Below, one piece after another: positions 1 to 8,736 of a stretch of DNA of 64,000 bases. Position 1 is the stretch's first letter; each line of letters begins with the position of its first letter. The position numbers were made by a program, and so were the translations under genes. The stretch comes from JAUIAI01 sp041396585 (GTDB lineage Bacteria > Pseudomonadota > Gammaproteobacteria > Burkholderiales > Burkholderiaceae_E). The stretch is taken from contig JAWKYG010000002.1 of the NCBI GenBank assembly GCA_041396585.1, positions 355,568 through 419,567 of the forward strand, in the 5' to 3' direction. The notes beneath the pieces were generated by a model, which searched no databases, had not been told where the DNA came from, and worked only from the letters and a program-made list of their open reading frames with translations.

Positions 1-822
1 GGCGTGGATCTTGGTGTAGCCCACCGGATGCAGCGCGGCCGAGCCGGGCCGCTGCAGGCTCACCGCATGCCAGAGTTGATGGTCACGTCGGCTGCGTCGA
101 CGGGCGAGATGCCGGCCCGTGATCATCTCTGTGGTCATCGCGTCGGCATGGTCGTTGAAGTCGCCCATCACGATGACCGGAGTGTTCGAATGCAGCAGAT
201 CCTCGAGCAGCAACTGGCGCAGCGCGCTCGCTTCGGCGGCGCGAATCATCAGCGCGCGCAAATGGGCGCGTGACTCGATCGCGGGATCGTCGAGATCCTC
301 ACCGACCCCGTCCGGGCGCTGCAGCCGCTTCGGGCGCCGCGATTTCAGATGCACGACATAGAGCCGGGCGCGATGCGCATCGTTGTCCGAGAGCGCGATC
401 GTTGCGCGCAGCACAGGGCGCGAGAATTCGTCGATCGGATAATCCGCCAGGCCCAGCTCCGGCGCGCCTGGCAACAGGATCGGCGCGGGCGAGGGCATAT
501 GCCGGATCGATTCGGCGTCGCTCACCGGCAGGCGCGAGATCAGGCCCACCCGCGGCAGATGGTTCTGCGGGTCGTCGGCATGCGGCGCGGCCACGAATGC
601 CGCGTCCCGTAGCGCATGGCTGCGCGCCACGGTTTCGCGCAGCGCGGCTTCGGAGAACACTTCCTGCACTGCGACCAGGTCGCTGGACAGCCGGTCGAAC
701 ATCTGCGCGGTCCAGTCGAGTTTGCGTCGAAAGGCCGCCTTGGAGTAGCCGTCACCGTCGTACAGCGGGCGGTCGGGCAGGTCGAAATTGAGCAGATTGA
801 AGCTGGCGATGCGACGGCGCAT
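1..822 (-). CDS. Endonuclease/exonuclease/phosphatase family protein (3' end outside window)
   Basis: Reading minus from ATG at 822, the frame is open for 274 codons to the left edge, so the C-terminus is missing. The EEP fold motifs appear in order: RIASFNLLNFD near the N-terminus, DLVAVQEVFSE (catalytic Glu), YVVHLKS, then VIVMGDFNDH (metal/phosphate site), and a terminal GYTKIHA where the family's final motif usually begins. The family covers metal-dependent DNases, phosphodiesterases and lipid phosphatases; the substrate cannot be told. No signal peptide is seen. Its start overlaps the stop of the upstream gene as TGATG, so the two are probably translationally coupled. Confidence 0.85.
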   Translation of the reverse strand, partial: MRRRIASFNLLNFDLPDRPLYDGDGYSKAAFRRKLDWTAQMFDRLSSDLVAVQEVFSEAALRETVARSHALRDAAFVAAPHADDPQNHLPRVGLISRLPVSDAESIRHMPSPAPILLPGAPELGLADYPIDEFSRPVLRATIALSDNDAHRARLYVVHLKSRRPKRLQRPDGVGEDLDDPAIESRAHLRALMIRAAEASALRQLLLEDLLHSNTPVIVMGDFNDHADAMTTEMITGRHLARRRSRRDHQLWHAVSLQRPGSAALHPVGYTKIHA

Positions 823-1751
823 CAGAAATTGACGACCACTTCCCGGCGGCATTCCGGGATGCTGCCCCAGCGGCCTTCGCAATAGTCTGCCTTGACCTGG
901 TCTTCGCAGTTGTGTCTGCCGAAGAAGCCTGCGCTGGCGCACTTGATGCTGACCAGTTCGGCCAGCGATAGTTTGTCGGCCGGCGCGGGCGCCGGCTGGC
1001 CGGGCATGGGTACGCCGGACGCGCCCTGCGTGTCTTGCCGGGCCGGCTGGCCGGGCAGGGTGGCGAGATCGATGGTCGTGGCTGGCGCGGATTCAGTGCC
1101 AGTCTGAGGGCCTGAGACGCTCGGCTGGCCAGTGGCATCGATCTCCACGGTGGCCACCTCGCCCCGCTCCAGCGACGATGGCGCCGGTTTGGCCAGTGGC
1201 CCCCAGCCTGGCAGCGGCAGGTTGGGCATCGGCGGTGGGGGCCGGAAGCCGCCCAGGCCGATCGCGCCATTGGCCACCGGCATCTCCTGGTTGGCGAACG
1301 CGGGGTCGCGGCCGCCCGCTTGCGGGTTTGCCCCCGGCGAGTTGACCGATAGTGGCATGACGCTAGCGGGCACTTCCGGCACGATCGCGATTTCCGGCGG
1401 CAGGCCGTCGTTCGGCAGCCAGCTTTCCTTCTGGCGCTGGTCGTAGATCTCGACCGCCTGTGGCCGCACCCAGCCCTGGTCGCGCATCAGCTGGGTGGAT
1501 TCCGGCGGCACGGCGGTGATCGGCTGGCCGGGGCCGGGTTCAGCGGCTGGGGAACGGACCTCGGGGCCGGCCGGGACCGGTTCGGCGCGCGCCGTGGCGT
1601 CCGGCATGCGGGCATGAATGATCGCGATCGACCACATGCCTGCGACCATGATCACGATGACCGCCAGAAGATAGGCGGAACCGCGTTTCCAATCGAGGGG
1701 CGCGGCCTCTTCGGCGCGCGTCGGGCGGGCTTTTCGACGGGGGGAGGGCAC
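822..1751 (-). CDS. Membrane-anchored protein of unknown function, Pro-rich, Cys-containing C-terminus
   Basis: 309 aa from a GTG start. Residues about 25-47 form one transmembrane helix (AYLLAVIVIMVAGMWSI) after a short basic cytoplasmic tail, so most of the protein should be periplasmic. The middle (about 50-250) is low-complexity and Pro/Gly/Ala-rich. The last 45 residues are compact and carry four cysteines (KCASAG, RHNCED, ADYCEGRW, PECRREV), suggesting a small disulphide-bonded domain. I do not recognise a family. It overlaps the EEP gene by one base, suggesting a two-gene operon. Confidence 0.7.
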   Translation of the reverse strand: MPSPRRKARPTRAEEAAPLDWKRGSAYLLAVIVIMVAGMWSIAIIHARMPDATARAEPVPAGPEVRSPAAEPGPGQPITAVPPESTQLMRDQGWVRPQAVEIYDQRQKESWLPNDGLPPEIAIVPEVPASVMPLSVNSPGANPQAGGRDPAFANQEMPVANGAIGLGGFRPPPPMPNLPLPGWGPLAKPAPSSLERGEVATVEIDATGQPSVSGPQTGTESAPATTIDLATLPGQPARQDTQGASGVPMPGQPAPAPADKLSLAELVSIKCASAGFFGRHNCEDQVKADYCEGRWGSIPECRREVVVNF

Positions 1752-1893
1752 GATCAGCGCTGTGGGATGAGGCGTTCCAGGAGGGGTTCGGCCAGGCCGG
1801 CCGGAGAACAGACAGGACTTTATCAGTCTCTGCTTCGCGTGGCCCGACGACTGTCTCGGTTGAGCCGTGCGCGGCTGACCATGGTTGGGATAT

Positions 1894-1913
1894 ACTGGAC
1901 AAAAGCACAGTAT
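1894..1913 (+). promoter_or_regulatory. LexA-like SOS box upstream of the radical SAM gene
   Basis: TACTG, ten bases, CAGTA: a perfect 5-bp inverted repeat with the spacing of the LexA operator (CTG-N10-CAG). It extends to ATACTG/CAGTAT at 1893-1914. The right half is the canonical ACAG; the left is CTGG rather than CTGT. It ends 12 bp before the likely start codon at 1926. My recollection is that the Pseudomonas aeruginosa homologue PA0069 belongs to the LexA regulon, which supports the call. Confidence 0.6.
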
Positions 1914-1925
1914 TCAGACCTCGCC

Positions 1926-3062
1926 ATGTCGCCATCACACGGTCATCCGACGCATGATGTCCTGGAACACAACGATCGAGCCGAGAATCGGTTGGCATCG
2001 CCCTTTGCCGTCAAAGGCCGGGGGGCGCTTGGCAACCTCCAGGGCCGCTTCGAGCACTGGGCACGCGAACCCGAGCAGGCGGTCGTCACCGCCGAAACCG
2101 AAGAGGCGCCGCCGGCCCCCCTGCCAACCCGGGTGATTCCGATCATCACGCGGCGCGCGATCACGCGCAATGACTCACCCGACATCGCCTTCGATCAGTC
2201 CCTCAATCCCTACCAGGGCTGCGAGCACGGTTGCATCTATTGCTACGCGCGCCCGACTTATGCCTATCTGGGCCTGTCGCCGGGGCTCGATTTCGAGACC
2301 CGGATCGGCGCCCGCCTGGATATGCCCGAGCTGCTCGCGCGCGAGCTTGATCGGCCCGGCTATCGGTGCACGCCGATCAATCTCGGCTCCGCCACGGATC
2401 CCTATCAGCCCGCCGAGCGCGAACTCGGCATCACCCGTCGTCTGCTCGAAGTGCTGATCGCCCGGCGCCACCCGTTCACGATCGTCACCAAGGGCGCCCT
2501 GATCGAACGAGACCTCGATCTGCTGGTCCGGGCATCAGAGCTTGGCATCGTGCAATGTTTCGTGTCGCTCAGCACGCTGGATCCCGCCTTCGCGCGCATC
2601 TGGGATCCACGAGCCAGTGCCCCCTGGCGACGGCTGCGAAGCATCGGTGCGCTCGCCAGCGCGGGGGTGCCGGTGGGCGTCCTGATGGCGCCGATCGCCC
2701 CGTTTCTCAATGATCATGACATCGAGGCGGTTCTCGAAGCCGCGGCCGGGCTCGGCGCCGGGTCCGCTCATTACACGATCCTGCGCCTTCCCAATGAGGT
2801 TCGGCCATTGTTCGAGCAATGGCTCGAGCATCATTTCCCCGAGCGAGCGGCCCGCGTACTGGCCCGCATCCGTGATCTGCGCGGCGGTGAGCGGCTCAAT
2901 GACAGCCGCTTTTTCGCGCGCATGCACGGCCAGGGCCCATGGGGCCAGCTGATATCGTCTCGCTTTCGCATCGCCGCCAGGCGCTATGGGCTCTCCAGGC
3001 AGCGCCGCGACCTCGATGTTTCCCGTTTCGAACCCATGCCGGCGCAGCGCCGCCTGCTGTGA
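1926..3062 (+). CDS. PA0069-family radical SAM protein (SPL-like)
   Basis: 378 aa from ATG 1926. The frame is open further upstream, but homology-like sequence begins only after this Met and the operator at 1894-1913 would lie inside any longer version. The radical SAM cluster motif CEHGCIYC is at about residues 99-106, preceded by NPYQG as in the spore-photolyase-like group (COG1533). Later motifs fit the family: NLGSATDPYQPAE, a TIVTKG strand, and VSLSTLD. These proteins bind a [4Fe-4S] cluster and cleave SAM; their substrate is uncertain, though DNA repair has been proposed. The upstream LexA-like box suggests damage induction. Confidence 0.9.
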   Translation: MSPSHGHPTHDVLEHNDRAENRLASPFAVKGRGALGNLQGRFEHWAREPEQAVVTAETEEAPPAPLPTRVIPIITRRAITRNDSPDIAFDQSLNPYQGCEHGCIYCYARPTYAYLGLSPGLDFETRIGARLDMPELLARELDRPGYRCTPINLGSATDPYQPAERELGITRRLLEVLIARRHPFTIVTKGALIERDLDLLVRASELGIVQCFVSLSTLDPAFARIWDPRASAPWRRLRSIGALASAGVPVGVLMAPIAPFLNDHDIEAVLEAAAGLGAGSAHYTILRLPNEVRPLFEQWLEHHFPERAARVLARIRDLRGGERLNDSRFFARMHGQGPWGQLISSRFRIAARRYGLSRQRRDLDVSRFEPMPAQRRLL

Positions 3063-3097
3063 CGCGGGCCAGATGGCCGGCTGGCGCAAATCGAGGC

Positions 3098-3125
3098 TTT
3101 ACGCGCCCGCCCAGTCGGCTATAAT
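3098..3125 (+). promoter_or_regulatory. Sigma70-type promoter for the rpsP operon
   Basis: TTTACG (3098-3103), 16-bp spacer, perfect TATAAT (3120-3125). It lies about 170 bp before rpsP and just after the radical SAM gene, so it is the likely start of the rpsP-rimM-trmD transcript. The leader between it and rpsP holds no gene. Confidence 0.65.
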
Positions 3126-3297
3126 TATCGGTTAACCCAATTCGCATACCGCTTGATATGCACGGTAACGGGCATCGGGGCGCGCCACGGTAATTTGGTG
3201 CGTCGTCGGGCTTTGCCGGGCAGAGCGGGCAACCGGCCGAAGCCGCTCCGGGCCCACTGGGCATCGGTTTGTGTTTCGGCTAGCTCTCGAGGATTGC

Positions 3298-3642
3298 ATG
3301 GTCGTTATTCGACTTTCCCGCGGCGGCTCCAAAAAGCGGCCGTTCTACAACATCGTTGCCACCGATCGCCGCAACCGTCGCGACGGCCGTTTCATCGAGC
3401 GTCTCGGCTACTACAACCCGGTCGCTGCCGGCCAGGAGCAGGAAGTCGTGATCTCCACCGAGCGGCTCGCGTTCTGGACCGGTAACGGCGCCCAGGTATC
3501 GGAGTCGGTTGACCGGCTGGTGCGTCAGCTGGGCCGCGGTGGTCCGCGTCCCGTGAAGGCCAAGCCGTCGAAGAAGGCCGCTGCGCGCGCTGCAGCCGAG
3601 GCTGCAGCAGCAGCCGCCGCCGCCGAGAAGGCCGAGGGTTAA
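3298..3642 (+). CDS. rpsP: 30S ribosomal protein S16
   Basis: 114 aa. It starts MVVIRLSRGGSKKRPFYNIV, the S16 signature, and contains RDGRFIERLGYYNP. A GAGG ribosome-binding site lies about 6 bases before ATG 3298; a GTG 27 bases upstream is rejected because it adds non-homologous residues. The last 30 residues are an Ala/Lys-rich extension typical of betaproteobacterial S16. S16 binds 16S rRNA during assembly of the 30S body. It heads the rpsP-rimM-trmD-rplS block. Confidence 0.98.
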   Translation: MVVIRLSRGGSKKRPFYNIVATDRRNRRDGRFIERLGYYNPVAAGQEQEVVISTERLAFWTGNGAQVSESVDRLVRQLGRGGPRPVKAKPSKKAAARAAAEAAAAAAAAEKAEG

Positions 3643-3721
3643 GCGGCCTGATGTCGGGTTGGCCCGCTGACCATTGTCATCGGGCGCTTCATTCAACACG
3701 GCGCCGGGCAGATCCATCGAG

Positions 3722-4261
3722 ATGAACGGTGCGACCGCGAATGAAGAGTTCATCGAGCTGGGCCGGGTGTTGGGTGCCTACGGCGTGCGCGGCGTGTTGC
3801 GCGTGCGGGTGCCCAGCGGGCGTGACTCCATTCTGCCCAGCCTGACCAGGGTAAGCCTGGTCGCGGCGGATCGATCGCCGCAAGTCTTCGACATCGCCAA
3901 ATGCCGCTGGCATGGCGAGCATCTGCTGCTCACATTAAGCACGCTCACCGACCGCGATCTCGCGGCCGGGTGGCGTGGTGCGGCCGTGTGCGCGAGGCGC
4001 GCCGACTTTCCGCCGGCCGCGAAAGACGAGTTCTACTGGATCGATCTGATCGGTTGCGAGGTGGTGAACCGGCAGGGCCTGAACCTGGGGGTCGTCGAGT
4101 CGGTGGATGAGCATGGTGCCGCGCCATTCGTGACGGTGCGCGGGCAGGCCGAAGGCGAGGGTGCTGCGAGTCACCTGATTCCGCTGGTGCCCGCATATGT
4201 CAGCGAGATCGATCTTGCGGCACGCATCCTGCGCGTTGACTGGCAGCCCGATTGGAGCTGA
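3722..4261 (+). CDS. rimM: Ribosome maturation factor RimM
   Basis: 179 aa. The N-terminal RimM domain is marked by ELGRVLGAYGVRGVLRVR (residues about 10-27). The C-terminal PRC-barrel-like domain contains FYWIDLIGCEVVN and ends with an ILRVDW strand. RimM binds S19 and helps mature the 3' domain of 16S rRNA. ATG 3722 was chosen because the frame's extra upstream residues do not resemble the family. trmD follows after 5 bases, so the genes are co-transcribed and probably coupled. Confidence 0.96.
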   Translation: MNGATANEEFIELGRVLGAYGVRGVLRVRVPSGRDSILPSLTRVSLVAADRSPQVFDIAKCRWHGEHLLLTLSTLTDRDLAAGWRGAAVCARRADFPPAAKDEFYWIDLIGCEVVNRQGLNLGVVESVDEHGAAPFVTVRGQAEGEGAASHLIPLVPAYVSEIDLAARILRVDWQPDWS

Positions 4262-4266
4262 GCCCG

Positions 4267-5025
4267 ATGCGCTTCGATGTCATCACCCTGTTTCCCGCGA
4301 TGTTTGCGGTCATCGGCGAGCACGGCGTGGTGGCGCGGGCCGGTAGCCGCGGCCTCTGGAGCCTCAACTGCTGGAATCCGCGCGATTTCACCCAGGATCC
4401 GTATCGGCGTGTCGATGATCGCCCTTATGGCGGTGGGCCGGGGATGGTCATGATGGGGCGGCCTCTGGCCGATACCCTGGCCGGCATCGCCGATGCGCGC
4501 CTGGCCGGTGGTGATCCGGTTCCTGCCGGGCCGGTGATTTGCCTCAGCCCGCAGGGGCAGCCGGCGGATCATGCACTGGTCGCCCGGCTGGCGGGCGAGG
4601 CCGCATTGACCCTGATCGCAGGCCGTTACGAGGGTATCGATCAGCGCTTTCTGGATCGCCATGTCGATCTCGAGGTCGCAATCGGCGATATTGTCGTCTC
4701 GGGTGGTGAATTGCCGGCCATGATGTTGATCGATGCGATCGTGCGTCTGCTGCCGGGTGTGCTCAACGACCCTGATTCGGCGGTTCAGGATTCCTTCGCC
4801 ACGGGCATCCTCGACTGCCCGCCTTACACCCGCCCGGAGCTGCTCGACGGCGATCCGGTCCCGGACGTGCTGCGCGGTGGCAATCATGCGCAGATCTCAG
4901 CCTGGCGCCGCCGGCAGGCACTGATCATCACCTGGCGGCGGCGCCCCGATCTGATCGAGCGGGCGCGTCGCGAAGGGCGCCTGGGGCCGGCCGATGAGGC
5001 CATCCTGGCCGCGCTGGCAGACTGA
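4267..5025 (+). CDS. trmD: tRNA (guanine-37-N1)-methyltransferase TrmD
   Basis: 252 aa, starting MRFDVITLFPAMF. SPOUT-class trefoil-knot motifs are present: DDRPYGGGPGMVM, LIAGRYEGIDQR, and the SAM-binding EVAIGDIVVSGGELPAM, followed by DCPPYTRP. The enzyme methylates G37 next to the anticodon of tRNAs reading CNN codons and prevents +1 frameshifting. Its place between rimM and rplS is standard. Confidence 0.98.
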   Translation: MRFDVITLFPAMFAVIGEHGVVARAGSRGLWSLNCWNPRDFTQDPYRRVDDRPYGGGPGMVMMGRPLADTLAGIADARLAGGDPVPAGPVICLSPQGQPADHALVARLAGEAALTLIAGRYEGIDQRFLDRHVDLEVAIGDIVVSGGELPAMMLIDAIVRLLPGVLNDPDSAVQDSFATGILDCPPYTRPELLDGDPVPDVLRGGNHAQISAWRRRQALIITWRRRPDLIERARREGRLGPADEAILAALAD

Positions 5026-5091
5026 TCCGCTGCCCGCCTGCGGCGGCGGCCCGGGCGCGCCGCCTGTCGTGGCCGGGAGGCGGCAGTCAGC

Positions 5092-5121
5092 TTGTCGCGA
5101 TCGCTGCCAAACCGCTATAAT
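5092..5121 (+). promoter_or_regulatory. Possible promoter for rplS
   Basis: TTGTCG (5092-5097), an 18-bp spacer and perfect TATAAT (5116-5121), 262 bp before rplS. The trmD-rplS gap is unusually long for this operon, which fits an independent start. Confidence 0.5.
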
Positions 5122-5154
5122 CGCCGGCTTGCATCCTCTGCCGATGGTGGTTGC

Positions 5155-5337
5155 GGCCGGCTCGCCGGCCTGAAGCCCCCCCCACAAAGGCGGCTTACAC
5201 GCATCCCGTTTCGGATGCGGCTCGGTGGCCACCTACAGATTTGCGAATTCGGCCCGGTGCAGCGCTTTGGCGCTTGCATCGCGGTCAGCCGTTTGGGCAT
5301 CGCCAGCCCCTGCGGTGATGTGCGGGCGGGTGCCCGC
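5155..5337 (+). other. Structured rplS leader with three hairpins
   Basis: The 357-bp gap between trmD and rplS has no gene but three perfect inverted repeats: GGCCGGC/GCCGGCC (5155-5170, 2-nt loop), GCATCC/GGATGC (5201-5218, 6-nt loop) and GCGGGC/GCCCGC (5322-5337, 4-nt loop). No U-tract follows any of them. They may stabilise the transcript or form an L19 autoregulatory leader; that is inference. Confidence 0.4.
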
Positions 5338-5382
5338 TGTCGTTGAATTCGGTCGGTAAGATGCCCTATGGAGCCATTTTCA

Positions 5383-5760
5383 ATGAACCTCATCGAACAA
5401 CTCGAGCAAGAAGAGATCCAGCGCCTGGGCAAGGAGATCCCGGAATTCGGGCCTGGCGACACCGTGGTGGTCAGCGTCAACGTCGTCGAGGGTAATCGTC
5501 GCCGTGTGCAGGCCTATGAAGGTGTGGTCATCGGTCGCCGCAATCGCGGTCTGAATTCGGCGTTCACGGTGCGCAAGATCTCGTCGGGTGAGGGCGTCGA
5601 ACGTACCTTCCAGCTGTACTCGCCGCTGATCGCCTCGATCGAGGTCAAGCGTCGCGGTGATGTGCGGCGCGCCAAGCTCTACTACCTGCGTCAGCGTTCG
5701 GGCAAGGCGGCTCGCATCAAGGAAAAGCTGCCCAACCGCAAGGCCGACGCCAAGGCCTGA
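5383..5760 (+). CDS. rplS: 50S ribosomal protein L19
   Basis: 125 aa from ATG 5383, which has GGAG nine bases upstream; the in-frame ATG at 5368 lacks this. Core L19 sequence is intact: FGPGDTVVVSVNVVEG, RNRGLNSAFTVRKIS, GEGVERTFQLYSP, IEVKRRGDVRRAKLYYLR. L19 lies at the 30S-50S interface. It is followed at once by the NUDIX gene. Confidence 0.98.
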   Translation: MNLIEQLEQEEIQRLGKEIPEFGPGDTVVVSVNVVEGNRRRVQAYEGVVIGRRNRGLNSAFTVRKISSGEGVERTFQLYSPLIASIEVKRRGDVRRAKLYYLRQRSGKAARIKEKLPNRKADAKA

Positions 5761-5762
5761 CC

Positions 5763-6476
5763 CTGGTCCGCGAAGTTCGCGGAGCGGCCAGCTTTCGTGG
5801 CTTCAATGCCCGTGACCTGGCGCGCGAACCCGCCCACGACGGTCTGCCGCCGGTCTCGGCCGAGCGGCTGACTGCGGCCGGTCTGCGTGAACGCTTCGCG
5901 TCTCCTGCAACGCCCTGGCTACCGGAGATCGTCAGCGACCGCGACCCCGCCAGCACCGATGCCGCACGCCATGCGGCGGTGCTGTTGCCGCTGGTCGAGA
6001 TCGACGGCGCCGGCCATCTGCTGCTGACCACCCGCCCGACGCATCTTCGCTCCCACTCAGGCCAGATTGCGCTGCCGGGTGGGCGCGTCGAATCTCATGA
6101 TGCGCATCGGGTGGCCACGGCGCTGCGCGAGTCCCAGGAAGAGATCGGGCTCGTGCCCCAGGCGGTCGAAGTGCTGGGGGAAATGCCCGAGTATCAAACC
6201 GCCTCGGGCTTCGCCGTCACGCCGGTGATCGGCTGGCTGCATGAACTGCCCGAACTCAGCCCCGATCCGTCCGAGGTCGACGAGATCTTCTTCGTGCCGC
6301 TCGGATTCCTGATGGATCCGGGCAATCACCAGCGCCTGCGCATGCCGGCATCGGTCGGCGAGCGGGCGGTCTATGCCATGCCCTGGCGGGCGCCGGGATC
6401 GCAGGTCGAATATTTCATCTGGGGCGTGACCGCCGCGATCCTGCGCAACTTCTACCACTTTTTGCGCAGCCCCTGA
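5763..6476 (+). CDS. NUDIX hydrolase, CoA pyrophosphatase type (start uncertain)
   Basis: The Nudix box reads GGRVESHDAHRVATALRESQ then EEIGL, with a UPF0035-like HSGQIALPGG just before it; this is the CoA-diphosphatase (NudL) group. The frame is open back into rplS but contains no ATG or GTG upstream of GTG 5979, and that GTG would cut the first strand of the fold. Family-like sequence (SFRGFNARDL, SAERLTAAGL) begins just after the rplS stop, so I place the start at CTG 5763. A start codon lost to a base error is equally possible. The gene follows rplS by 2 bases, as in Burkholderiales. Confidence 0.8.
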   Translation: MVREVRGAASFRGFNARDLAREPAHDGLPPVSAERLTAAGLRERFASPATPWLPEIVSDRDPASTDAARHAAVLLPLVEIDGAGHLLLTTRPTHLRSHSGQIALPGGRVESHDAHRVATALRESQEEIGLVPQAVEVLGEMPEYQTASGFAVTPVIGWLHELPELSPDPSEVDEIFFVPLGFLMDPGNHQRLRMPASVGERAVYAMPWRAPGSQVEYFIWGVTAAILRNFYHFLRSP

Positions 6477-6554
6477 CGCCGTGCCGCCGCTGGCCTGATA
6501 CGCTCGGGATACGTTGGCGGCGCGACACCGGCCCGTGGCCGGCGGGCATCGGTG

Positions 6555-7436
6555 TCAGGCCGCGGATTGGCGCATGTCCAGGTACAGGCGCAGGCGTAGC
6601 GGATCGATCAGCCCGGCCTGGGCCGCGGCCTGGATCGCGCATCCCGGCTCGCGCAGATGGTGGCAGTTGTGGAAGCGGCACTGGCCCAGATAGGGCGCGA
6701 TATCGACGAAGCCGTGATCGCGCTCGCTGCCCGACAGGTGCGCCAGCCCGAACTGCTGAAAACCCGGGGTGTCGATCAGCGTGCTGCGATCGTCGAGCTC
6801 GAACAGGCAGCTCGCGGTGGTGGTGTGGCGTCCTGCGCCCAGCGCCGCCGAGATCTCACCGACCCGCTGTGCCGCCGCGGGAATCAACAGATTCAGCAGG
6901 CTCGATTTGCCCATGCCGGATTCGCCCATCAGCACAGTTCGGCGGCCGTGCAGGGCCTGCGCGAGCCGCTCACGCGTGGCCTGCGGTTCGGCGATGACGC
7001 TCGTGCTCAGAACCGACTCGCCGAGTGCGCGCAGCACGTCAAGACGGGGCCGGATCGCATCGAATCCGGGGTGGTCGGCCTTGTTGGCCACGATCAGCGT
7101 CTGTACCCCTGCATGATGAACGGCGATCATCACGCGCAAGAGGATGTCCTCGGCAAAGCGCGGCGAAGGGCCGATCAGGATTACCGCCTGATCGACATTG
7201 GCCGCCAGCATCTTGCGGCGGTGCTCGACGCTGCGTTCGATCAGCGAATCGCGTGGCGCGATGGATTCGATCACCCGTTGATCCGCGGCTGCATCATGGG
7301 TCAGCACGCGGTCACCGACAGCGACCTCCATCGCGCGGCCCCGAATCAGCGCCTGCCAGCGCGAACCGTCGGGCCGACGCACCAGCGCACGGCGACCGAA
7401 GGCGGCGACCACCACACCCGGCTCGGCGGTGCTCAC
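6555..7436 (-). CDS. rsgA: Ribosome small-subunit-dependent GTPase RsgA
   Basis: About 293 aa from GTG 7436; a GTG at 7475 is also in frame but overlaps the M48 gene by 32 bases. The domain order is the circular permutation typical of RsgA: an N-terminal OB fold, then G4 (VANKAD), then G1 (GESGMGKSS), then G3 (DTPGFQ). The C-terminal zinc finger is CRFHNCHHLREPGC. It acts late in 30S assembly, releasing RbfA. It follows the M48 peptidase gene by 7 bases in the same direction. Confidence 0.95.
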   Translation of the reverse strand: MSTAEPGVVVAAFGRRALVRRPDGSRWQALIRGRAMEVAVGDRVLTHDAAADQRVIESIAPRDSLIERSVEHRRKMLAANVDQAVILIGPSPRFAEDILLRVMIAVHHAGVQTLIVANKADHPGFDAIRPRLDVLRALGESVLSTSVIAEPQATRERLAQALHGRRTVLMGESGMGKSSLLNLLIPAAAQRVGEISAALGAGRHTTTASCLFELDDRSTLIDTPGFQQFGLAHLSGSERDHGFVDIAPYLGQCRFHNCHHLREPGCAIQAAAQAGLIDPLRLRLYLDMRQSAA

Positions 7437-7443
7437 GAGCGCT

Positions 7444-8706
7444 TCAAGCCGCTGCGGCCAGCAAACGACCGACACGGATCGCGGCGGGCGGGTGCGAGTC
7501 GTAGAAGGCCGAATGGAGTGGATCCGGGGTCAGTGTTGCGGCGTTGTCCTGGTAGAGCCTGACCAGCGCGCTCACGAGGTGCCGGGCATCGGTCTGAGCG
7601 GCCGCGAATGCATCGGCCTCGAACTCGTCCTTGCGCGACAGGAACGATGCCAGGGGGCGCAGCGGAAACAGGAACACCGGCACCGCGAGCATGAACAGCA
7701 GCAAGGCCGGTGCTTCATGCCCGATCGGGCCGGGCTGCATGCCCAGGCCTTCATAGAACCAGAGCTGCGTACTGAGCCAGCCCAGCAGGGCCAGCCCCAG
7801 AAAGCTGCCCACGAAGCTGTACAGCATGCGCTTGAGCACATGGCGATGGCGGAAGTGGCCAAGCTCATGGGCCAGGACCGCCTCGATCTGATCGGCGTCA
7901 AGACGCGAGATCAGCGTGTCGAAGAAGACGATCCGCTTGGCGCGTCCGAAACCGGTGAAGTAGGCATTGCCGTGATTCGAGCGCTTGCTGCCGTCCATCA
8001 CGAACAGACCCTGCGAGCGGAAACCGCAGCGGCGCAGCAGGCCCTCGACCCGTTCGCGCAGTGGGCCATCGGGCAGGGGTTCGAAGCGATTGAAGCGCGG
8101 CGCGATCAGGGTCGGGTATATCAGCAGCAGCAAGGCATTGAAGGCCACCCAGACCATCCAGACATAGAGCCACCAGAAATCGCCCGAGGCGCGCATCAAC
8201 CACAACACCAGCATGGCCAGCGGCAGGCCGATGATCACGGCGATCAGCGTGCCACGCAGCATATCGGTAATGAACAGCGAGACGCTCATCCGGGAAAAGC
8301 CGAAGCGCTTTTCGAGGCCGAACTGACGGTAGGCATCGAAAGGCAACTCGAGCGCCGACTGGACGAGCGCGACCATGACCAGAAAAAGCAGCTGCGCGCC
8401 CAGCGGCGACCCGGGCAGGGCACTCGATGCCAGCTCGTAGAGCCATTGCAGCGCGCCAAGCAGGGTCAGTGTGATCAGCAGGACCGAGTGCGCGAACAAC
8501 TCGAGCGTTCCGAATCTGACCCTGGCCACGGTGTAATCGGCCGCGCGCTGATGGGCGGCGAGATCGATCCGATCGGCAAATGCCTCGGGCACACGGTCAC
8601 GGTGTCGTCCGACATGCACCACCTGGCGGCGGGCGAGCCAGAGTCGCATCGCGACACTCAGGCCGAGCGCGGCCACGAAAGACAGTGAAAAGACGAATGA
8701 ACTCAA
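7444..8706 (-). CDS. M48-family (Ste24-like) membrane metallopeptidase
   Basis: 420 aa with a multi-spanning N-terminal half. The zinc motif is HELGH (in EAVLAHELGHFRHRH), with the third ligand in KDEFEADAFA about 80 residues later. The spacing and the intramembrane hydrophobic segment between the two match CAAX-protease-1/Ste24 rather than HtpX. The family degrades or processes membrane proteins; the substrate here is unknown. It starts 30 bp from orn, which is divergent, and is followed by rsgA. Confidence 0.93.
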   Translation of the reverse strand: MSSFVFSLSFVAALGLSVAMRLWLARRQVVHVGRHRDRVPEAFADRIDLAAHQRAADYTVARVRFGTLELFAHSVLLITLTLLGALQWLYELASSALPGSPLGAQLLFLVMVALVQSALELPFDAYRQFGLEKRFGFSRMSVSLFITDMLRGTLIAVIIGLPLAMLVLWLMRASGDFWWLYVWMVWVAFNALLLLIYPTLIAPRFNRFEPLPDGPLRERVEGLLRRCGFRSQGLFVMDGSKRSNHGNAYFTGFGRAKRIVFFDTLISRLDADQIEAVLAHELGHFRHRHVLKRMLYSFVGSFLGLALLGWLSTQLWFYEGLGMQPGPIGHEAPALLLFMLAVPVFLFPLRPLASFLSRKDEFEADAFAAAQTDARHLVSALVRLYQDNAATLTPDPLHSAFYDSHPPAAIRVGRLLAAAA

Positions 8707-8736
8707 GCGCTCACGGGCCTGTGAGAAAATTTCGGC

